Assembly: GCF_001941945.1 (NCBI RefSeq)
Contig: NZ_CP015584.1
Coordinates: forward strand, 186,001 to 250,000
Source of the DNA: Roseomonas gilardii
GTDB taxonomy: Bacteria; Pseudomonadota; Alphaproteobacteria; Acetobacterales; Acetobacteraceae
DNA length: 64,000 nt
Direction: 5' to 3'
This document shows, piece by piece, positions 18,236 through 27,325 of this stretch. How positions within the stretch are numbered: the first letter of the stretch is position 1; each line of letters opens with the position of its first letter. The position numbers were made by a program, and so were the translations under genes. A model generated the notes under the pieces. That model saw nothing but the letters and a program-made list of their open reading frames with translations, did no database searches and was not told where the DNA came from.

Positions 18236-19366
18236 CTATTCCGCGGCGACGGCGGAATGGCCCGCAGCGTCGCGTGCGGCGACCAGGGCCCGGACGCGCG
18301 GGATGAGCTCCCGGCCGTACTGGATGGAATCCACCAGCGGATCGAAGCCACGGATCAGGAAGGTGGAGATCCCCAGGTCGTAGTAGTCCAGCATCGCCTC
18401 GGACACCTGATCGGGCGTGCCGACCAGCGAAGTGGAGTTGCCCGACGCGTTGGTGAGCGCGGCCATCCCGGTCCAGAGGCGCTTGTCCAGGCGGCTGCCC
18501 TGCGAGGCCGCGGCCAGGAGGCGGCGCGAGCCTTCGTTGGGGGGCGCCGCCACCCCGATCTTGCCATGCCGCTCGTTCTGCGGCGCGCGCCGGTCGCCGC
18601 CGCCCTCCTTCAGGGCCTGGGCCCGGGCCAGGATGGCATCGGCCTTGGCCCAGGCCTGCTCCTCGGTCTCGGCGAGGATCGGGCGCAGGGACAGGCTGAA
18701 GCGTGGCTGCCGGCCGAAGGGGGCCGCGGCGGCGCGGATGCGTGCCACGATCTCCCGCACCTGGTCGTAGGTCTCGCCCCAGAGCGCATAGACGTCGGCA
18801 TGCTTGCCGGCGACCGGGATGGCTGCCGCCGAGGCGCCGCCGAAATAGACGGGGATGCCATCCGGCCGCACAGGCTTGACGTCGCCGAAGCCTCGCCGCA
18901 CCTGGTAGTAGCGGCCCTCGTAATCGAAGGGCTGCGGCGAGGTCCATTCCTGCCGGAGGATGTCGAGATACTCGCTGGTGCGCGCGTATCGCTCATCCTT
19001 CGTCAGACGGTCGCCATCCTGCGCCAGCTCGGCATCGTTGCCGCCGGTGATGATGTGCACCGCCGCGCGCCCGCGCGAGAACCGGTCCAGCGTCGCGAAC
19101 TGCCGTGCCGCCAGGGTCGGCGCGGTGAAGCCGGGCCGGTGGGCAATCATCAGCCCCAGCCGCTCCGTGACGCTGGCGATGTGCTGGCCGATCAGGATGC
19201 TCTCGGCGGAGGTGGAGTGGAAGGCGACCAGCACGCGGTCGAAGCCGCCCAGCTCCTGCGCCTTGGCCGAGGCTTCCACGAAATCGATGTCCAGGGCCGG
19301 GCCGCTCCGGCGGATGGTCTCGGACGAGTTGAAGTGGCCGACATAGCCGATGAACTCGACGCTCAT
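18236..19366 (-). CDS. LLM-class flavin-dependent monooxygenase, SsuD-like
   Basis: FMNH2-dependent luciferase-like monooxygenase of 376 residues in the alkanesulfonate monooxygenase (SsuD) group. Typical segments are LGLMIAHRPGFTAPTLAARQ, RAAVHIITGGNDAELAQDGD and LVGTPDQVSEAMLDYYDLGI. SsuD enzymes release sulfite from organosulfonates using reduced flavin from a separate reductase, not seen here. It lies directly downstream of an SsuA-like binding protein. A paralogous monooxygenase and binding protein occur at 47072-49140, but this cluster has no SsuB/SsuC of its own. The exact substrate is unknown. Confidence 0.88.
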   Translation of the reverse strand: MSVEFIGYVGHFNSSETIRRSGPALDIDFVEASAKAQELGGFDRVLVAFHSTSAESILIGQHIASVTERLGLMIAHRPGFTAPTLAARQFATLDRFSRGRAAVHIITGGNDAELAQDGDRLTKDERYARTSEYLDILRQEWTSPQPFDYEGRYYQVRRGFGDVKPVRPDGIPVYFGGASAAAIPVAGKHADVYALWGETYDQVREIVARIRAAAAPFGRQPRFSLSLRPILAETEEQAWAKADAILARAQALKEGGGDRRAPQNERHGKIGVAAPPNEGSRRLLAAASQGSRLDKRLWTGMAALTNASGNSTSLVGTPDQVSEAMLDYYDLGISTFLIRGFDPLVDSIQYGRELIPRVRALVAARDAAGHSAVAAE

Positions 19367-19384
19367 GCTGGTCTCCCCTGCGGT

Positions 19385-20347
19385 TCAGCTGGAATAGGCA
19401 TTGAAGGACGGGTCGAAGCTGCCGCGCACATCCACGCCCGCCGGCAGAAGACCTTCCCGCGTGTAAAGGTCCACCGTGCGCTGCTGCGTGGCGATGACCT
19501 GCTCGTCCACCGGCACGGGCAGGAAGCCCCGGGCATCGAGGGTGCGGCGTGCCACCTCCTCGGTCACGCCCGTCTCGCGGGCCCAGGACTGGGCGTAGCG
19601 GTCCAGGTTCCGGTCGCCCCAGCGAAGCGCCTCGGCCCAGAGGCGGAGGAATTCCGTGATCTCCGCCCGCTTCCCGGCGATGGCCGGCTGCGTGGCCGCC
19701 TGGAAGCTCAGGCCGCTCATCAGGCCCCGGCCGTCCAGGAGGATCCTCGCCTTGTCCTGCGCCTCGGCGAGATAGACATACTGGCCCCAGCTCGACCAGG
19801 CGTCGATCTGGCGGGAGGCGAAGGCGGACTTGGCCTCGGCCGGTGACAGGAAGACGATCTGCACGTCCCGCCGGCCCAGCCCCGCCTGTTCCCGCGCGGC
19901 GACGGCGAGGAAATGCCCGACGGACCCTTTCCCGGTCCCGATCCGCTTGCCCTTGAGGTCGGCGAACCGGCGGTAGGGCGCATCGCCATGCACCAGGAGC
20001 GCCGTGCTGCGGCCGCTCGAACGGGTCGCGCCGACGACCCTGATGGGCGCGCCGGCGGCATGGGCGAAGGCGAAGGGGGCGTCGCCGATCCCGCCGATGT
20101 CGATGGCATCGGCGTTCAGGGCCTCCGCCAGCGGAGCGGCCGCAGCGAACTGCGCCCATTCCACCCGCAGCGGGCTTTCGCGCAGGACACCCGAGGCAAG
20201 GATCAGCGACTGGTTGCCGCCCTTCTGGTCGCCCACGCGCAGGGTGCCCGCCTCCTGTGCCCTGGCGCGCCCGACATGGAGGGCCGGCAGGGCGAGCAGG
20301 CCGGCGATGACCGTCCTGCGGCCCGGTGTCTCGATGCGATCGGGCAT
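19385..20347 (-). CDS. SsuA-like ABC transporter substrate-binding protein (orphan)
   Basis: Periplasmic binding protein of 320 residues in the aliphatic sulfonate/nitrate/taurine family; key segments are LRVGDQKGGNQSLILASGVL, DAIDIGGIGDAPFAFAHAAG and DLKGKRIGTGKGSVGHFLA. The start at 20347 lies five bases after the aldolase stop and gives a Tat-like signal (PGRRTVIAGLLALPALHVG). No cognate permease or ATPase is adjacent, so it may use the SsuBC encoded at 49493-51279. A paralogue is at 47072-48019. Confidence 0.88.
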   Translation of the reverse strand: MPDRIETPGRRTVIAGLLALPALHVGRARAQEAGTLRVGDQKGGNQSLILASGVLRESPLRVEWAQFAAAAPLAEALNADAIDIGGIGDAPFAFAHAAGAPIRVVGATRSSGRSTALLVHGDAPYRRFADLKGKRIGTGKGSVGHFLAVAAREQAGLGRRDVQIVFLSPAEAKSAFASRQIDAWSSWGQYVYLAEAQDKARILLDGRGLMSGLSFQAATQPAIAGKRAEITEFLRLWAEALRWGDRNLDRYAQSWARETGVTEEVARRTLDARGFLPVPVDEQVIATQQRTVDLYTREGLLPAGVDVRGSFDPSFNAYSS

Positions 20348-20352
20348 GTCGC

Positions 20353-21183
20353 TCAATCCAGCAGGTCCGGTTCCTGGGACAGGATCCAGTCGCGCAGGGG
20401 CTGGAAGGAGAGGAAGCCGCCACGGGCGCTTCCCACCTGGGTCGCGGTCAGGCGCGCGGTCTCGGCCGGAATGGGACGCGGCGTTCCGGCGGCCTCGGCC
20501 AGGAGCTGGGTCCGGGCGGCGTTGTCCATCGCGATGAACCACCAGGCGGCCGCTTCCACCGTGGGCCCGGCCGTCAGGATGCCGTGGTTCAGGAGGATCA
20601 CCGCCTTGTGCGCCCCGAGGGCCTCGGCGATCCGGTCGCCTTCCGACCGGTCGAGCACGACGCCGGTGAAATCGTCGAAGACGGCATGATCCTCGAAGAA
20701 GGCGCAGGCATCCTGCGTCAGCGGGTCCAGCCTGCGGCCCAGCGAGGCCCAGGCCTTGCCATGGGTGGAATGCGTGTGCGCGGCGGCCACCACATCAGGG
20801 CGGGCGGCGTGGATCGAGGCATGGATGGCGAAGGCGGCACGGTTCACCGGCTGGTCGCCATGGACCACCTCCCCATGGTGGTTCACGCGGATCAGGTCGG
20901 AGACCCTGATCCGGCCGAAATGCTGTCCCAGCGGGTTCACCCAGAACTCGTCCGGGAATTCCGGGTCGCGCGCGGTGACGTGTCCGGCCAGCCCCTGGTC
21001 GAAGCCCAGGCGCGCGAAGAGGCGGAAGGTGACGGCGAGCGACTGCTGGCGGTGCAGCCGCTCCTCCTCGATGCTGCGGCGGGGCTGTTCGTCCCGCAGC
21101 AGGGCGCCGAAGTCGTATCGGAGGTTTCTCGGCAGCGGGGTGATCTGGTTCACGGGAACGGCTTCTCCGGCTGGTGCGGACAT
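20353..21183 (-). CDS. Class II aldolase/adducin family protein
   Basis: Protein of 276 residues from the ATG at 21183; earlier in-frame starts are possible. The class II aldolase fold is shown by FDQGLAGHVTARDP, the metal-binding VVAAAHTHSTHGKA and a third histidine in KAVILLNHGILTAG. This family includes fuculose-phosphate aldolase-like enzymes and many decarboxylases or dehydratases of unknown substrate. It is the first gene of a unit with an SsuA-like binding protein and an SsuD-like monooxygenase, so it may process a carbonyl or hydroxyacid product of organosulfur cleavage; that is inference. Confidence 0.87.
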   Translation of the reverse strand: MSAPAGEAVPVNQITPLPRNLRYDFGALLRDEQPRRSIEEERLHRQQSLAVTFRLFARLGFDQGLAGHVTARDPEFPDEFWVNPLGQHFGRIRVSDLIRVNHHGEVVHGDQPVNRAAFAIHASIHAARPDVVAAAHTHSTHGKAWASLGRRLDPLTQDACAFFEDHAVFDDFTGVVLDRSEGDRIAEALGAHKAVILLNHGILTAGPTVEAAAWWFIAMDNAARTQLLAEAAGTPRPIPAETARLTATQVGSARGGFLSFQPLRDWILSQEPDLLD

Positions 21184-21458
21184 GGTTCCACGATCGCCGC
21201 CCGCGATGGCGGGGCGACGTGGTCTTGCGGGCGTTGCGTGAGAGGGCCGGAGCGGCGCTCCGGCTAGATACAGATCGCGAACGGGCACCGGCCCGGTGGG
21301 GCGGAAGGAGCGGCGCTGGTCCCGTGGAATGGCTTCCTCATTCCCGGGAGCCTAGTCGGATGCCGTGATCGAACCAAGGGAAGCGGTTTTCAAACTGCGC
21401 CTTGCGCGGGACACAAGGCCATCGCCGAAGCCAGGGCGAGGAGAGGTTCCTTTTCCGC

Positions 21459-22805
21459 TCAGGACTCCCTGCCGCCGATTTCGCGAAGGCGCTGGAGCAG
21501 TCGCGCCAGATCCTGCTCCGTCCGCATGCTTCCCACGAACTCCGGAATCGCCGCCGCATCGGCAAGGCCGGAGGCGGCATCGAGGAACTTTCCGCCGAGA
21601 TCGCCGACACCGCGCACCTTCATGGCCGTGCGGCTCAGCCTTCTCCCGTCCCGCAGATGCAGATCGACGCGCGCGAAGCGCTTCTCCGGCGCTTCGCCGA
21701 TCGAGGGGACGGCGTGGTCAACCTGCCGGCGGATACGTGGCAGCAGGGCGGCGATGTCCGCCCGCAGCGGCCGGTCGGCGAAGGTGGCGACCCCCAGCCG
21801 CCCGTCAAGCAGCGCCGCGGCGATGACATACTCGACGCTGAAGCGGCCATCGAGGCCGGAGCGCGGCTCCGTCACCACCAGCGCGGCCTCGCCCCCGGGC
21901 GGGAAGGTGACGACGGCCTCCGCCACATCCTCCGCCCCCACGCCGTGCTCAGCGATGAGGTCGAGGATGGCATCGGCGGGAAGGTGGCTGGCGCCGCAGC
22001 AAGCATAGGCCTTGAAGGCCAGGCCAGGGGACAGGATCTCCCATTCCTCGCCCCAGCCGGCGACGGCGCGTTCCGGCGACGCGCCGCCCAGGCCCAGCAC
22101 TTGCAGGAAGCCCAGCCGCCCGTCGAGGAAGGCGGAATTACCCTGCAGGCCGGCACGGGCCAGCAGCACGGCCAGGACACCGGAACGGGCCGCGAGGCCG
22201 GCATGCAGCGGCTTGACCTCGCTGGCGAACTGCAGCCGCAGCCCCGCCGCCTGCGTGGCGGCGATGCCCAGCGCATTCGCCGTATCCCCGGCGGAAAGGC
22301 CCAGCAGATGCGACAGCGCCGCCGCCGCCCCCACCGGCCCGAGCGTGGCGGTGTTGTGGAAGCCCGTCTCGTAGTGGCGCGACCCCATGGCGCGTCCGAG
22401 CCGCGCCATCGCCTCGACTCCGGTGACATAGGCGGCCAGCAGGGCCTCCGCGCCGGCGCAGCTTTCCTCCGCCATGGCCAGCAGCGCGGGCAGGATCACC
22501 GTGCTCGGATGGCCGCGCACGCCGGCCTGCACGTCGTCATAGTCCAGCGCATGGCCAAGCGTGCCGTTCAGCAACGCTGCGGTCTGTGCATCGACCCGGC
22601 CCGGATGGCCGATGACGCTTGCCAGTCCCTGGCCGGCCAGGGGGAGCAGAGCCCGCTTCACCTTGAGGTAGCCGCCATCCTCCAGCCCGCCCACGGCGGC
22701 GGCAAGGAAGTCGAGCACGCCATCCCGGGCGGCGGCGAGGGCGGCAGGCCCCGGCCGGCTGCCGGCGATCAGCATGGCGTAGCGATGGGTGAGATCCTGG
22801 CTCAT
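21459..22805 (-). CDS. MmgE/PrpD family protein
   Basis: Protein of 448 residues of the 2-methylcitrate dehydratase-like family, recognised by LLNGTLGHALDYDDVQAGVR, GHPSTVILPALLAMAEE and ALGIAATQAAGLRLQFASEV. Family members are dehydratases or isomerases such as PrpD, cis-aconitate decarboxylase and iminodisuccinate epimerase. The start at 22805 was chosen because longer frames run into the upstream monooxygenase gene. It is 11 bases downstream of the NtaA-like monooxygenase, probably co-transcribed. No methylcitrate genes are nearby, so a propionate role is unlikely; the substrate is unknown. Confidence 0.88.
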   Translation of the reverse strand: MSQDLTHRYAMLIAGSRPGPAALAAARDGVLDFLAAAVGGLEDGGYLKVKRALLPLAGQGLASVIGHPGRVDAQTAALLNGTLGHALDYDDVQAGVRGHPSTVILPALLAMAEESCAGAEALLAAYVTGVEAMARLGRAMGSRHYETGFHNTATLGPVGAAAALSHLLGLSAGDTANALGIAATQAAGLRLQFASEVKPLHAGLAARSGVLAVLLARAGLQGNSAFLDGRLGFLQVLGLGGASPERAVAGWGEEWEILSPGLAFKAYACCGASHLPADAILDLIAEHGVGAEDVAEAVVTFPPGGEAALVVTEPRSGLDGRFSVEYVIAAALLDGRLGVATFADRPLRADIAALLPRIRRQVDHAVPSIGEAPEKRFARVDLHLRDGRRLSRTAMKVRGVGDLGGKFLDAASGLADAAAIPEFVGSMRTEQDLARLLQRLREIGGRES

Positions 22806-22816
22806 GCCGGTCACCC

Positions 22817-24124
22817 TCACGCGGCTTCGAAGCGGTTGGCGGGGCGGGGCAGGCCGAGATTCTCGCGCAGGGTGCGGCCGGCATATTCGGTGCGGAACAG
22901 GCCGCGACGCTGCAGCACCGGCACGACATGATCGACGAAGAGGTCGAACTGCCCCGGGAACCAGGGGGGCATGATGTTGAAGCCGTCCGCCGCCTCGCCC
23001 TCGAACCATTCCTGCAGGCGGTCGGCGATCTCCTCGGGCGTGCCGCGCACGACGCCGTGGCCACGCGCCATGCCGGCATGCAGGGCGAGCTCGCGCACGG
23101 TCATGTTCTCGCGCCGCGCCAGGGCCGTCAGGAGCTCCGCCCGGCTGCGGAGCTGGTCCGAGATCGGCAGGTCCGGCAGCGGCGCATCGAGGTCGAGGCC
23201 ACGCACGTCATGGCCCAGCCGGTCGGAGAGCAGGGCCAGCGCGCCGTTCAGGTCCGTCACCGCGCGCAGGCGGTTGTAGTTCTCCTCGGCCTCCGCGCAG
23301 TCGCGGCCGATCACCGTGAAGACGCCCGGCATGACGGCGATCGCCTCCGGCGGGCGGCCATACTGCGCCAGGCGGCCCTTGAGGCTGCGATAGAAGGCCT
23401 GGGCCTCGCCGAGATCGCCCTGGGCGGTGAAGACGACATCGGCGGTGCGGGCGGCGAGATCCTGGCCCGGGCCGGAGGAGCCTGCCTGGATGATGATCGG
23501 ATGGCCCTGGGGCGGGCGGGAAGCGTTCAGCGGCCCGCGAACCGAGAAATGCTTGCCCTTGTGGTCGAGCACATGCATCCGCGACGGATCGGCGAAGACG
23601 CCGCTCTCCTTGTCCATCCGGATGGCGCCATCGCTCCAGCTATCCCAGAGGCCCTTGCAGATATCGACGAATTCCTCGGCGATTTCGTAGCGGGCGTCGT
23701 GTTCCGGGTGCGAGCCGCGGGTGAAGTTCGCGGCGGAACGGGCGTAGCTCGTCGTCACCACGTTCCAGGCGGCGCGGCCGCCGCTCAGATGGTCGAGCGA
23801 GGCGAAGACACGGGCGGTCTGGTAGGGTTCGCCATAGGTGGTGGAGGCGGTGGCGGCGAGGCCGATATGGCTGGTCGTCATCGCCAGGGCCGCGAGCAGG
23901 GTGAGCGGCTCGAAACGCACGACCGTGGAGGGATGCGCGTCGGTGCCGCTGGTCAGCCCATCGGCCAGGAAGAAGATGTCGAAGAGCCCGCGCTCGGCGG
24001 TCTTCGCGATGCGCTGGAGAAGGTCGAGGTTCTCCGCGCCGGCCTCGGCGCCGGGCAGGCGCCAGCCGGACACGTGGTGGCCGGCGGCCTGGACGAAGAC
24101 TCCGAGATGCATCTGGCGTGTCAC
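22817..24124 (-). CDS. LLM-class flavin-dependent monooxygenase, NtaA/SnaA/DszA-like
   Basis: FMNH2-dependent monooxygenase of 435 residues in the nitrilotriacetate/dibenzothiophene-sulfone monooxygenase group, distinguished from SsuD by length and by FDIFFLADGLTSGTD, LSGGRAAWNVVTTSYARSAA and HPIIIQAGSSGPGQDLAART. These enzymes oxygenate N- or S-containing small organics with reduced flavin from a separate reductase. It heads a two-gene unit with the PrpD-like gene, adjacent to the SsuD-like unit and an amino-acid-type transporter. A hairpin at 24193-24230 separates it from that transporter. Confidence 0.9.
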   Translation of the reverse strand: MTRQMHLGVFVQAAGHHVSGWRLPGAEAGAENLDLLQRIAKTAERGLFDIFFLADGLTSGTDAHPSTVVRFEPLTLLAALAMTTSHIGLAATASTTYGEPYQTARVFASLDHLSGGRAAWNVVTTSYARSAANFTRGSHPEHDARYEIAEEFVDICKGLWDSWSDGAIRMDKESGVFADPSRMHVLDHKGKHFSVRGPLNASRPPQGHPIIIQAGSSGPGQDLAARTADVVFTAQGDLGEAQAFYRSLKGRLAQYGRPPEAIAVMPGVFTVIGRDCAEAEENYNRLRAVTDLNGALALLSDRLGHDVRGLDLDAPLPDLPISDQLRSRAELLTALARRENMTVRELALHAGMARGHGVVRGTPEEIADRLQEWFEGEAADGFNIMPPWFPGQFDLFVDHVVPVLQRRGLFRTEYAGRTLRENLGLPRPANRFEAA

Positions 24125-24192
24125 GGTCGGATCGATCCTGATCTTGCCACGGCGAGGGTCGGTGTGTCCTGCCGGGATCGTTGAAGCATGGG

Positions 24193-24230
24193 CTGGCGCC
24201 GCGCCGGGGAATTCGGGGCAGCGGCGCCAG
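24193..24230 (-). terminator. Hairpin between transporter and monooxygenase units
   Basis: Perfect 10-bp arms CTGGCGCCGC / GCGGCGCCAG around an 18-base loop, 18 bases after the end of the GlnQ-like gene in its direction of transcription. No T tract. It probably ends or attenuates the transporter mRNA. Confidence 0.5.
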
Positions 24231-24248
24231 GGGTGGTGGGCCGCGCGT

Positions 24249-25010
24249 TCAGATCACGCTGGCCAGGAACTCGGCCGTGCGGGCCTGGCGCGGCGCGGCG
24301 ATGACATCGCGCGCATCGCCGGACTCGACGATCCTGCCATCCTCCATGAAGACGAGCTGGTCGGCGACCTCGCGCGCGAAGCCGATCTCATGGGTGACGA
24401 CGACCATGGTCATGCCGTTGCGCGCCAGGTTCTTCATAACCTGGAGGACCTCGCCCACCAGTTCCGGGTCGAGCGCCGAGGTGGGCTCGTCGAAGAGCAT
24501 CACGCCGGGGTCCATGGCCAGGGCCCTGGCGATGGCCACGCGCTGCTGCTGCCCGCCGGAAAGGGTCTGCGGCCAGTCGCCGGCGCGGGCGGCGAGGCCG
24601 ACCTGGGCGAGCAGGGCGCGCGCCTTCTCCTCCGCCTGACGGCGCGGCCGGCCCAGGATCTGCACCGGCGCCTCGGTCAGGTTGCCCAGTACGGTGAGGT
24701 GGGGAAAGAGGTTGAAGCTCTGGAAGACCATGCCGACGCGGGCGCGCTGCCGGGCGATCTGCCGCTCGCTCAGCTCGTAGAGCCGGTCGCCGCTCAGGCG
24801 GTAGCCGATCATCTCGCCACCGATGCGGATGGTGCCACTGTCCACGCGCTCCAGATGGTTGATGCAGCGCAGCAGCGTGGACTTTCCGGAGCCCGAGGGG
24901 CCGATGATGGCGCAGACCTGCCCCGCCGGGATGTGCAGCGTGACATCGTCCAGCACGCGGCGCCCGCCAAAGGACTTGCCGACGCCGTCGATCATGACGT
25001 CGCTGCTCAT
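24249..25010 (-). CDS. Polar amino acid-type ABC transporter ATP-binding protein
   Basis: GlnQ/HisP-like ATPase of 253 residues with Walker [10 protein letters not shown] (37-45), Q-loop region [20 protein letters not shown], signature LSGGQQQR (150-157) and [11 protein letters not shown] (171-181). Its start overlaps the permease stop by four bases. It is the last gene of a three-gene importer. The family carries amino acids, but related systems beside monooxygenases carry cystine, opines or S-containing compounds. Confidence 0.93.
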   Translation of the reverse strand: MSSDVMIDGVGKSFGGRRVLDDVTLHIPAGQVCAIIGPSGSGKSTLLRCINHLERVDSGTIRIGGEMIGYRLSGDRLYELSERQIARQRARVGMVFQSFNLFPHLTVLGNLTEAPVQILGRPRRQAEEKARALLAQVGLAARAGDWPQTLSGGQQQRVAIARALAMDPGVMLFDEPTSALDPELVGEVLQVMKNLARNGMTMVVVTHEIGFAREVADQLVFMEDGRIVESGDARDVIAAPRQARTAEFLASVI

Positions 25011-25876
25011 CGGCCGGCCCTCGCGCCGCGGTCGAAGCGGCGTTCGACATACTGCTGCAGGACGGAGAGGATCGAGGTCATCACGATGTACCAGAGGGCG
25101 GCGACGACCAGCAGCGGGATCACCTCGTAGGTGCGCTCATAGATCACCTGGGCCGAGTAGAGCACGTTCTCCAGCGCGATCACGGAGACGACCGAAGTGG
25201 TCTTGAGCAGCGAGATGATCTGGTTGCCGGCCGGCGGCAGCATGGTGCGCATCGCCTGCGGCAGGATGATGCGCCAGGTGGTGCGCAGCGGCGTGAAGCC
25301 CAGCGCCCGCGCCGCATCCGTCTGCCCCTGCCCCACCCCGATCATGCCGGCGCGAACGATCTCGCCGGCATAGGCGGCCTCGTGCAGGATGAGGGCGATC
25401 AGCGCGGCGCCGAAGGTGCCGATCAGGCTGTTGGTCTGGGCCGACCAGAAGGTGCCGAAACCCGGCAGGCCGAGGCTGACGGTCGGGTAGAGCGCCGCGA
25501 TGTTGAACCAGAAGAAGAGCTGCACCAGGGTCGGGACGGAGCGGAAGATCCAGGTGAAGCCCCAGCTGATCGCCGCCAGGACCGGGTTGCCGGACAGGCG
25601 CATGATCGCCAGGGCGACGCCGCCCGCGAAGCCCACCACCGCGGCGATGGCGGTCAGCTCCAGCGTGACCAGCACGCCGGACAGGATGGAGGGGGCGGTC
25701 AGGTTGCGGGCGACGACATCCCATTGCATGCGCGGATTCTGCGCCAGCGAGAACAGCAGGAGGCCCACCACCAGCAGCGCCACGGCGCCGGTGATCCAGC
25801 GCCCGACATGCCGGCGCGGAACCAGGACCGGCGCTGTGGACGGGCTGGCGGCAGGCGTCAGGGCGGTCGCGCTCAT
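25007..25876 (-). CDS. Polar amino acid-type ABC transporter permease
   Basis: HisM/GlnP-type permease of 289 residues from the ATG at 25876, which overlaps the binding-protein stop by four bases. The EAA motif is in [20 protein letters not shown], and [20 protein letters not shown] is the conserved coupling loop. Only one permease is encoded, so it probably forms a homodimer. An unusually long N-terminal segment (about 35 residues) precedes the first helix. Confidence 0.92.
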   Translation of the reverse strand: MSATALTPAASPSTAPVLVPRRHVGRWITGAVALLVVGLLLFSLAQNPRMQWDVVARNLTAPSILSGVLVTLELTAIAAVVGFAGGVALAIMRLSGNPVLAAISWGFTWIFRSVPTLVQLFFWFNIAALYPTVSLGLPGFGTFWSAQTNSLIGTFGAALIALILHEAAYAGEIVRAGMIGVGQGQTDAARALGFTPLRTTWRIILPQAMRTMLPPAGNQIISLLKTTSVVSVIALENVLYSAQVIYERTYEVIPLLVVAALWYIVMTSILSVLQQYVERRFDRGARAGR

Positions 25877-26820
25877 CCGCCGCTCGCGGCCTTGCGCGGC
25901 GCCTCGAGGATGGCGCCGTTCTGCCGCGCCTCCGGCAGGGCGCCGTAGTCGAGATCCCACTTCTTCAGGATCGCGGAATAGGTGCCGTCCTGGATCAGCG
26001 AGTTCAGCGCCTCCGCCACCACCGGCGTCAGCGGGCTGTCCTTCTGCAGGCCGATGCCCACGAAATCCCCCGGCACGGTGAAGATGCCGGCGAGGGCGAG
26101 CCTGTCCTGCGAGGCCGAGACCATGTAGACGAGCCCTTCATAGGGGCCGACGAAACCCGGGATCCGGCCGCTGAGCACCGCCTGCACGCCGGCCGGCCGG
26201 CCGGGGAAAAGCGGCACGGTGATGGGCTTCCGGCCCGCCGCCACGCAGGCCTCGCTCTGGCGCAGCACCACCTCCGCATTCGTGGTGCCGGAGCCCGCGC
26301 CGATCGTCTCGCCGCACAGGCTCATCAGATCCGTGGCCGGCTTCCCGTCGAAGCCGTCCTTCGCCCGCACCAGGCCGAGCCGGTTGTTGTCGAAGTAGGA
26401 GACGAAATCCACCTGCTTCAGCCGGTCCGGCGTGACGCTCAGATTGGCGAGGGCCGCGTCATAGCGGCCGCTGGAGAGGCCGGGGACGATGTTGCCGAAG
26501 CTGCCGGCGTTGACCCAGCGCGGCTCCAGCCCGAGCCGGTGCGCGACCGCGCTCATCACATCGATCTCCCGCCCCGCCAGGGTGCGGTTGTCCTCGGTGA
26601 TATAGACGGTGGGGGGCGTGTTGGGGTTGGTGGCGACGGCCAGCGTCCCGGCCTGGCGATACCGCTGCGGCACCTTGGCCGCCAGGGCCGGGTCGGGCTT
26701 GACCTCGAAGGCGGTCCGATAGGGAAGTCCGCCTTCGGCGGGCTGGGCGCTTGCGGCATGGGCCGCCAGGAGGGAGGCCGCCGCGCAAAGAGCCAGGGAA
26801 AGCGTCCGACGTGGGATCAT
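25873..26820 (-). CDS. Polar amino acid-type ABC transporter substrate-binding protein
   Basis: Periplasmic family 3 solute-binding protein of 315 residues. Signal peptide MIPRRTLSLALCAAASLLA is cleaved after ASA. Core segments are GTLAVATNPNTPPTVYITED, LAGREIDVMSAVAHRLGLE and LPEARQNGAILEAP at the end. It is the first gene of the importer operon, preceded by a long region without genes. Two cysteines (in LCGETIGAG and SEACVAAG) lie in the second lobe. Ligand unknown. Confidence 0.9.
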   Translation of the reverse strand: MIPRRTLSLALCAAASLLAAHAASAQPAEGGLPYRTAFEVKPDPALAAKVPQRYRQAGTLAVATNPNTPPTVYITEDNRTLAGREIDVMSAVAHRLGLEPRWVNAGSFGNIVPGLSSGRYDAALANLSVTPDRLKQVDFVSYFDNNRLGLVRAKDGFDGKPATDLMSLCGETIGAGSGTTNAEVVLRQSEACVAAGRKPITVPLFPGRPAGVQAVLSGRIPGFVGPYEGLVYMVSASQDRLALAGIFTVPGDFVGIGLQKDSPLTPVVAEALNSLIQDGTYSAILKKWDLDYGALPEARQNGAILEAPRKAASGG

Positions 26821-27325
26821 GGATACTCCGGTCTCGATCCCAGGACAGCGGAGATGGCGGCGGGGTCGCCAGGCTTGGGATGAGGCGTCGCATGGCCGGT
26901 GGCCGGCAACGGATCATCGCATCGATATGGCGCCGCGCCCCCGGGAGCCTGAGAAAGAGGATCTGGGAAAGTCGTTGGTTCGGCGCCGGGTTATAGGCCG
27001 TGCGGCAAAGGCGTCCACGGCCCTGGCACAATGTTGAAGGTCCGGAACGTCTTTATCTTGGAATATCCTCTTTCGCATGGGCGCCGGGAGAATAACTTCA
27101 TCGAATTCACCGTGTTTATTGGAATAATCTTCTCCCCTCCCATTCTGGTTATTGGCCGGTTCCGGCAGCGCGGCGCGGCCCATGCGGTACGCCGCAACCT
27201 TGCGGGTCGTGGCGGCTTAGTTGCGGAACAAAACCTGTTCCCGGCAGTCCCGGCGTTCCTCCTCGCTTCGCCTCGGCGTCGCGCGGATGGCCGGGACAGG
27301 CCCGGAACCAGAAAAAGAGCCGACG
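26821..27325. other. Intergenic region between transporter and catalase-like gene
   Basis: Some 505 bases without a convincing gene. The middle (about 27035-27160) is clearly AT-richer than the rest of the window and probably holds the divergent promoters, but no clean -35/-10 pair stands out. A perfect inverted repeat GGAAC-N7-GTTCC lies at 27225-27241, about 85 bases before the catalase-like start. Confidence 0.6.

Noticed and set aside
21459-22805. Methylcitrate cycle dehydratase (PrpD proper)
   Set aside because: No prpB or prpC nearby; context is organosulfur-type, so only the family name is given.
27225-27241. GGAAC-N7-GTTCC repeat as an ECF sigma or OxyR site
   Set aside because: Does not fit the ECF -35/-10 layout nor the OxyR ATAG-N7-CTAT pattern; recorded only as a repeat.
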